This document shows, in pieces, positions 6,845-10,376 of a stretch of DNA of 10,376 nucleotides (the first letter of the stretch is position 1; each line of letters starts with the position of its first letter). The notes beneath the pieces were generated by a model, which was not told the origin of the DNA, ran no database searches, and worked only from the letters and a program-made list of their open reading frames with translations. The translations under genes were made by a program, and so were the position numbers. Source of the stretch: Synechococcaceae bacterium Bin_79_3 (GTDB taxonomy: Bacteria; Cyanobacteriota; Cyanobacteriia; PCC-6307; Cyanobiaceae); NCBI GenBank assembly GCA_009914645.1, contig VFLB01000284.1:1-10376 (forward strand), given 5' to 3'.

Positions 6845-7818
6845 CGCTGCACCATAGAAACTATGGTTGATACGATTTGATGGGGCTGAATAATTGTTAA
6901 ATTCTCCAATTTCCCATTATATGGAGTTGGAATATCCTGACTAGATAAACGCACTGGAGGTGCATCGAGATCATCAAAGCAATGTTCAACAATTAAAGCA
7001 ATCAACTCGGCCCCGATACCACCTGTTTTCATACATTCTTCAACTATTACAACCCTATGGGTTTTGGCAACGGATTGCTTTATAAGTTCCATGTCAAATG
7101 GTTTAAGACTAATTAAATCAATTAGCTCAGGGTCGTAGCCCTTTTCAACCACCTGCTTCACCGCCTCCAAACAATGATGACGCATACGCGAATAGGTAAG
7201 TAGTGTTATGTCCTTACCCTCTCTTACCAACTCCGCCTTGTCTAATGCACAGGTATATTCGCCTTCAGGGATTTCTTCACTCAAGTTATAAAGAAGCACG
7301 TGTTCAAAAAATAAAACTGGATTGTTATCACGAATTGCAGCCTTCATAAGCCCCTTAGCATTCTTTGGGGTGCTGCAGGCAACAATCTTTATCCCGGGGA
7401 CGGCATGAAAGTAAGCCTCTAATCTTTGGCTATGTTCTGCTCCCAGTTGGCGACCCACACCTCCTGGTCCGCGTACAACAGTGGGAATTGTGAAATTACC
7501 ACCGCTGGTATAACGCAACATTCCCATGTTGTTGGAGATTTGATTAAAAGCAAGCAATAAAAATCCCATATTCATTCCCTCAACGATTGGCCGCAAACCG
7601 GTCATTGCTGCACCAACAGCCATTCCAGTAAAGCTATTTTCAGCAATAGGAGTATCAAGTACTCTTAACTCTCCGTATTTTTCATATAAATCTTTTGTAA
7701 CCTTATAAGACCCGCCATATTGGCCAACATCTTCACCCATCACGCAAACGTATGGGTCGCGAGCCATCTCTTCATCGATAGCTTCGCGTAGAGCGTTAAA
7801 AAGAAGGGTTTCAGCCAC
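6841..7818 (-). CDS. pdhB: Pyruvate dehydrogenase E1 component, beta subunit
   Basis: PdhB, with PdhA, forms the thiamine-diphosphate E1 enzyme that decarboxylates pyruvate and passes the acetyl group to lipoyl-E2, giving acetyl-CoA for fatty acid synthesis and other pathways. The 325-residue product opens [18 protein letters not shown], continues with the [15 protein letters not shown] region (27-41), and has [20 protein letters not shown] (55-74) with Glu60, the expected cofactor-activating glutamate. [15 protein letters not shown] (117-131) contains the conserved His129. The C-terminal transketolase domain includes [12 protein letters not shown] (260-271). The start is GTG, supported by the family N-terminus; no clear Shine-Dalgarno is visible. 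It lies 66 bases after a possible 31-residue gene and is coupled to secD by an ATGA overlap. PdhA and E2 are not in the window, so the E1 genes are split, as is common in cyanobacteria. Confidence 0.96.
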   Translation of the reverse strand: MAETLLFNALREAIDEEMARDPYVCVMGEDVGQYGGSYKVTKDLYEKYGELRVLDTPIAENSFTGMAVGAAMTGLRPIVEGMNMGFLLLAFNQISNNMGMLRYTSGGNFTIPTVVRGPGGVGRQLGAEHSQRLEAYFHAVPGIKIVACSTPKNAKGLMKAAIRDNNPVLFFEHVLLYNLSEEIPEGEYTCALDKAELVREGKDITLLTYSRMRHHCLEAVKQVVEKGYDPELIDLISLKPFDMELIKQSVAKTHRVVIVEECMKTGGIGAELIALIVEHCFDDLDAPPVRLSSQDIPTPYNGKLENLTIIQPHQIVSTIVSMVQR

Positions 7819-7837
7819 AAAAGTAAGGGCACACAGA

Positions 7838-7862
7838 GGGCCGGCTTGTTCCGGCAGGGCCC
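7838..7862 (-). promoter_or_regulatory. GC-rich hairpin and repeated CAGGGCCC upstream of pdhB
   Basis: In the short leader before pdhB, GCCGG (7840-7844) pairs with CCGGC (7851-7855) around a 6-base loop. Flanking GGGCC (7838-7842) and GGCCC (7858-7862) allow an alternative, larger fold. The octamer CAGGGCCC occurs at 7855-7862 and again at 7878-7885. No run of T follows on the transcribed strand, so a simple intrinsic terminator is unlikely. Attenuation, RNA processing or a regulator site are possible readings. The structure is seen in the sequence; the function is not. Confidence 0.3.
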
Positions 7863-7884
7863 AACCTATCAGCGGGACAGGGCC

Positions 7885-7980
7885 CTAGCCACCAGCGGCG
7901 AAGGTGGTTAGCAATAAAACCGATAGCAGCAGTCCGGGGGAGAGCAGCAGGGCCAGTAACCCCAAGTCATGGGGAGTCAT
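7885..7980 (-). CDS. Possible 31-residue single-span membrane peptide
   Basis: A very short frame begins with ATG at 7980 and ends in TAG. It encodes MTPHDLGLLALLLSPGLL, continues with LSVLLLTTF, and finishes in AAGG. Apart from the polar first five residues and the ends, nearly every residue is hydrophobic, which makes a single membrane helix of about 20-22 residues. This size and shape match the tiny subunits of cyanobacterial photosynthetic complexes (PsbM, PetL or PsaI-like), but I do not recognise it as any of those. It sits 24 bases after the DUF3082 gene and 66 before pdhB, all on one strand. The ribosome binding site is weak (GAGA, about 7 bases upstream). A chance ORF in Leu-rich sequence is the alternative. 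Confidence 0.4.
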   Translation of the reverse strand: MTPHDLGLLALLLSPGLLLSVLLLTTFAAGG

Positions 7981-8004
7981 AGTTTTATCTCGTGTGAAGT
8001 GAGC

Positions 8005-8328
8005 TTAATCGGCAGGTATGGGCTTAGTAGGTAGGAGTGAGCGGATGAAGAGCAAAAACAAACCAATGCTGATCAAGCCACAGGTGAACGTAGCGAGGCA
8101 ACCACTGCCTATTAATAATGTTTTCACAGCTGTAGCAATGGATTGAGCTATTCGCTGGCTGTAATGGGGCGGTCTGTCGCTGTAGTAACCAATGATGCGC
8201 CAGGTGATGCTGATCGCCAAACCACAAAAAAGAGCACTGGTAAGACTGCCACTCAAGTAGCTCAAGGGGCCCTTTTTAACTACTGCTTTCTCAGCGCTTT
8301 TAGAAATTTCTAGCTGGCTCAAACTCAC
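8005..8328 (-). CDS. DUF3082-type cyanobacterial membrane protein
   Basis: This protein of unknown function is about 107 residues long. After a polar N-terminus come [21 protein letters not shown] (19-39), a first membrane helix (about 29-47), a short loop containing [20 protein letters not shown] (51-70), and a second helix (about 71-95), ending in [12 protein letters not shown]. The [12 protein letters not shown] and PPHYS...AQSIA patterns fit the cyanobacterial DUF3082 family as I remember it. The start is uncertain. I chose GTG at 8328, which overlaps the 3' end of ispE by 29 bases. ATG at 8349 is also possible and would add seven residues, with GGAAG very close before it. Upstream extension to 8388 runs deep inside ispE and is unlikely. 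It probably belongs to the rsmA-ispE operon. Confidence 0.75.
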   Translation of the reverse strand: MSLSQLEISKSAEKAVVKKGPLSYLSGSLTSALFCGLAISITWRIIGYYSDRPPHYSQRIAQSIATAVKTLLIGSGCLATFTCGLISIGLFLLFIRSLLPTKPIPAD

Positions 8329-9238
8329 ACACCCAATGATCGAATCCATTCTTCCGCAACGCAGGCAGTAATTGCTGCTCGGCTGCATAAGCCAGGCTGC
8401 GATCTAAAAACAAACCGAAAAGGCTTGGGCCTGAGCCGCTCATGGCACACCCAAGCAACTGGGCGCTGCTTTTGAGCAGTGCTAACCCAGAGCGCACACT
8501 TGCAACAGAAGGGGCCACCACCTCTTGCAAATCATTACGCAACTCATGCCATTGCTGATTTGATTTTTGGCGTAGTTGAGCGCGTCGATTTTCAAAATCC
8601 TGCTCAGCATCTAAGTAAAACTCCTGCCTCAATTGGCGGCATTGGCTATAGGCCCATGGGGTGCTCACCTGAGCAGATGGATCTTTGATAAGCAAAACGC
8701 CAAGGGCTGGTGTGCTCGGCAGAGGCTCTAGTTTTTCGCCCCGGCCAAAACAATATTGAGTGCCACCGCTTAGGCAAAAAGGCACGTCAGATCCCAGCTC
8801 CGCAGCCAGTAACTGCAACTCCAGCATCGAAACATCAAGTTGCCAAAATCTATTTAGCAAGAGCAGGGTGCTGGCGGCATCGCTGGAGCCGCCAGCTAGC
8901 CCAGCCCCGATTGGAATATTTTTTTTAAGCTGCAATTTTGCAGCTAGTTCAGGGCGACCACAATGGGTTTTAAGGGCATGGGCCGCTTTAACAACCAAGT
9001 TGCTCTGATCTACCGCTAGCTGAGGATCAGAACTTTCAAGCAGCACAACTCCTGGATCTGCGGCCTCAACACTAATCAAATCAAATAGATCGATGCTTTG
9101 CATCACCATGGCCAATTCATGGAAGCCATCTACGCGTAATCCCAAAACTTCCAGATGCAAGTTGAGCTTCGCTGGTGCTTTTATTAGATTTCTTGTATTC
9201 AAAGTTTTGATGGTAATGAAGATGCTAACGCTACCCAT
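8300..9238 (-). CDS. ispE: 4-diphosphocytidyl-2-C-methyl-D-erythritol kinase
   Basis: IspE is a GHMP kinase that phosphorylates CDP-methylerythritol in the MEP pathway, which makes isoprenoid precursors for carotenoids, phytol and quinones. Visible motifs are [13 protein letters not shown] (21-33) with the catalytic-region Lys24, DGFHEL (37-42), the ATP-binding loop [15 protein letters not shown] (109-123), [11 protein letters not shown] (149-159) with the catalytic Asp151, and [15 protein letters not shown] (263-277). The length is 312 residues from ATG at 9238, which overlaps rsmA by 40 bases. A TTG at 9202 would overlap the rsmA stop by 4 bases (TTGA) and leave 9 residues before APAKLNL, closer to family usage. 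Neither start has a good Shine-Dalgarno, so the true start is open. The 3' end overlaps the DUF3082 gene. Confidence 0.95.
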   Translation of the reverse strand: MGSVSIFITIKTLNTRNLIKAPAKLNLHLEVLGLRVDGFHELAMVMQSIDLFDLISVEAADPGVVLLESSDPQLAVDQSNLVVKAAHALKTHCGRPELAAKLQLKKNIPIGAGLAGGSSDAASTLLLLNRFWQLDVSMLELQLLAAELGSDVPFCLSGGTQYCFGRGEKLEPLPSTPALGVLLIKDPSAQVSTPWAYSQCRQLRQEFYLDAEQDFENRRAQLRQKSNQQWHELRNDLQEVVAPSVASVRSGLALLKSSAQLLGCAMSGSGPSLFGLFLDRSLAYAAEQQLLPALRKNGFDHWVCEFEPARNF

Positions 9239-10002
9239 TTATCAGGGCTAATTTCCTGGGGCCTTTGTTCGGGAGAAACACGTGCTTGTTCTAACCAGTT
9301 TTGAAATGTCTCCCCTTCCGCAAAAGCTGCCAACGTATTACGTATCATTTTGCGCCGAGCACCGAAGGCGGCAGTTAAAAGTTGCTCAACAATTTTAGCG
9401 ATCTGAGCATCAAGCAAAATTGCAAGCGGTTTTAGGCAAATCACTTCAGACATAACCTTGGGAGGGGGCTCAAAACAACGGGGTGGCACTTCGCAAATCG
9501 AATAACAATTGCATTGCAATTGCATTCGCACACTCAAGGCACTGAAATTGCTATCCCCAGCTGCTGCCGTAATACGTTGCGCCACCTCCTTTTGTAAAAG
9601 CAAAACCAATGATTGGAAGCGATGGGGCGCCGGTTGATCAAGGCGGCCAAGCAGCACCTGCAGGAGAGGGCCTGTGATGTTGTAAGGGATATTTGCAACA
9701 ACCTTATTTGCCTCTGGAAGTTGCACTACTAGGGCGTCGCCTTGCTGTAGATGGAAGCGCGGATCAGCTCCAAATTGCTGCTGCAAACCCTGCACTAAAT
9801 CACGATCCAACTCAATTGCTTCAAGGCGTAACAGGGGCTGATTCAATAGGCGCTGGGTAAGGGCGCCACGACCAGGACCAACCTCCAAAACAATGTCAGA
9901 AGCTGATAATTCAGCGGCCTCAATGATCTGATTTAGTACAGCGGCATCTTTTAGCCAATGCTGCCCAAAGCGTTTACGGGCGTTGTGGCCTGAAAAACCC
10001 AT
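9199..10002 (-). CDS. rsmA: 16S rRNA N6-dimethyladenosine methyltransferase (KsgA)
   Basis: RsmA uses S-adenosylmethionine to dimethylate the two adjacent adenosines of the 3'-terminal hairpin of 16S rRNA (A1518/A1519 in E. coli numbering) during small-subunit maturation. The 267-residue product contains [10 protein letters not shown] (8-17), the SAM-binding motif [13 protein letters not shown] (38-50), acidic Glu64 in [14 protein letters not shown] (87-90), the catalytic motif NIPYNIT (104-110), and the C-terminal [12 protein letters not shown] (213-224). The family's usual PKVDS reads PKVMS here (181-185). Four cysteines cluster at 164, 166, 170 and 176, partly encoded by a small tandem repeat. 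The ATG at 10002 is preceded by a T-rich stretch with GGAAAAAG about 11 bases upstream. The gene follows yraN by 44 bases and overlaps ispE. Confidence 0.96.
   Translation of the reverse strand: MGFSGHNARKRFGQHWLKDAAVLNQIIEAAELSASDIVLEVGPGRGALTQRLLNQPLLRLEAIELDRDLVQGLQQQFGADPRFHLQQGDALVVQLPEANKVVANIPYNITGPLLQVLLGRLDQPAPHRFQSLVLLLQKEVAQRITAAAGDSNFSALSVRMQLQCNCYSICEVPPRCFEPPPKVMSEVICLKPLAILLDAQIAKIVEQLLTAAFGARRKMIRNTLAAFAEGETFQNWLEQARVSPEQRPQEISPDKWVALASSLPSKL
9506..9526. repeat. Tandem 11-base direct repeat inside rsmA
   Basis: CAATTGCATT occurs at 9506-9515 and again at 9517-9526, giving an 11-base unit repeated almost exactly twice. Each unit contains the palindrome CAATTG. It lies in frame-bearing sequence that encodes the QLQCNC part of RsmA. 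Confidence 0.7.
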
Positions 10003-10046
10003 AAAAAAAGGCTTTTTCCAGTTACTTATCTAATCACTGTGCAACA

Positions 10047-10376
10047 TCACCCATGCCAAATCAGCCAGCGGATCGGTTTTTGTAGTCGTTGGCTGGGCAA
10101 CGAAACTATCGGCACAAGGGCTAACACGATTTCAACAGACGCTTGATGCCAGCTTTGATGCAAAGCCAACCAACAGGAAAAACTGCGCTCTAATTTTTTC
10201 CTTTTCATAATTCCAAATGCTCCAGCACCCCATCCATCGGGCCCCACCCGGCTGCGTGCTTTCACCTCCACAAGCAGCAAGCGTTCAGGCTTCGCCACAA
10301 GTAGATCAATTTCACCCCAACGGCAATGCCAACGATGTTCAAGTGCTTGCCAGCCATTGCCTAAAAGCAGCTGCAA
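10047..10376 (-). CDS. YraN/UPF0102 family protein, N-terminus cut by window edge
   Basis: YraN-type proteins have a restriction-endonuclease-like fold; their role is unsettled, with suggested links to DNA processing. The visible 109 codons run off the right edge. The first codon (TTG) is probably internal, because family members begin with an AE...YL segment before the LGNGWQALEHRWHCRWGEID-like region seen here. The signature GEIDLLVAKPERLLLVEVKAR (21-41) carries the Asp and the Glu-x-Lys expected of this nuclease fold, followed by the usual Lys-rich MKRKKLERS. Perhaps 10-15 residues are missing. The C-terminus is complete, ending in WLIWHG. The gene lies 44 bases before rsmA on the same strand and probably leads or continues the operon. 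Confidence 0.82.
   Translation of the reverse strand: MQLLLGNGWQALEHRWHCRWGEIDLLVAKPERLLLVEVKARSRVGPDGWGAGAFGIMKRKKLERSFSCWLALHQSWHQASVEIVLALVPIVSLPSQRLQKPIRWLIWHG

Noticed and set aside
8005..8388. The DUF3082 protein extended to an upstream start at 8388
   Set aside because: The added residues (a Cys-rich antiparallel reading of the ispE 3' end in another frame) do not resemble a membrane protein N-terminus, and closer GTG/ATG starts exist.
10003..10019. A-rich/T-rich hairpin just before rsmA as a terminator for yraN
   Set aside because: The stem is only about five A-T pairs with a 3-base loop and ends at the rsmA start codon. It is more likely a chance A/T run.
1..10376. CRISPR array, tRNA genes, insertion sequences, attachment sites, HIP1 repeats
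   Set aside because: I found no regularly spaced repeats, no tRNA-like arms with a T-loop consensus, no transposase-like product and no GCGATCGC octamer.

Overview
The window looks like the chromosome of a picocyanobacterium (Synechococcus/Cyanobium/Prochlorococcus group). The evidence is a pair of photosynthesis-specific genes (gun4 and psb28), a DUF3082-type protein known from cyanobacteria, the cyanobacterial form of PdhB, very short intergenic spaces, many GTG starts with weak Shine-Dalgarno sequences, and no copy of the HIP1 octamer (GCGATCGC) that I could find. I saw no mobile elements, CRISPR arrays, tRNAs or rRNAs. No gene-free stretch exceeds about 70 bases.

Layout. At the left edge, positions 1-89 hold the first codons of an unidentified minus-strand gene. 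Next to it, also on the minus strand, is gun4 (118-822). Divergently, with only 14 bases between the start codons, begins a plus-strand run: mnmH (837-1847), psb28 (1872-2210) and two tandem AI-2E/PerM-type permease genes (2218-3213 and 3210-4280). This run meets a long minus-strand run tail to tail. Read from the right edge, that run is yraN (partial), rsmA, ispE, a DUF3082 gene, a possible 31-residue membrane peptide gene, pdhB, secD, secF, and a 68-residue membrane protein gene whose 3' end overlaps the second permease gene.

How the genes work together. The minus run is a compact housekeeping cluster for rRNA dimethylation (RsmA), the MEP isoprenoid pathway (IspE), acetyl-CoA supply (PdhB) and membrane protein translocation (SecDF). 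Its last four genes are joined by three 4-base stop/start overlaps (ATGA, ATGA, GTGA), which implies translational coupling. On the other side sit chlorophyll synthesis control (Gun4), tRNA wobble selenouridine/geranylthiouridine modification (MnmH) and photosystem II assembly (Psb28). Gun4, Psb28 and SecDF all bear on building chlorophyll proteins into thylakoids, although they lie in separate transcription units here.

Points of most interest are the two very short membrane protein genes that conventional annotation may miss (4222-4428 and 7885-7980), the tandem permease pair, a drop in GC content through roughly 2280-7740, and a cysteine cluster in RsmA that coincides with a small tandem repeat. 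I see no clear sign of a wholly new multi-gene system. This is mostly an ordinary core-genome region with a few under-described small genes.
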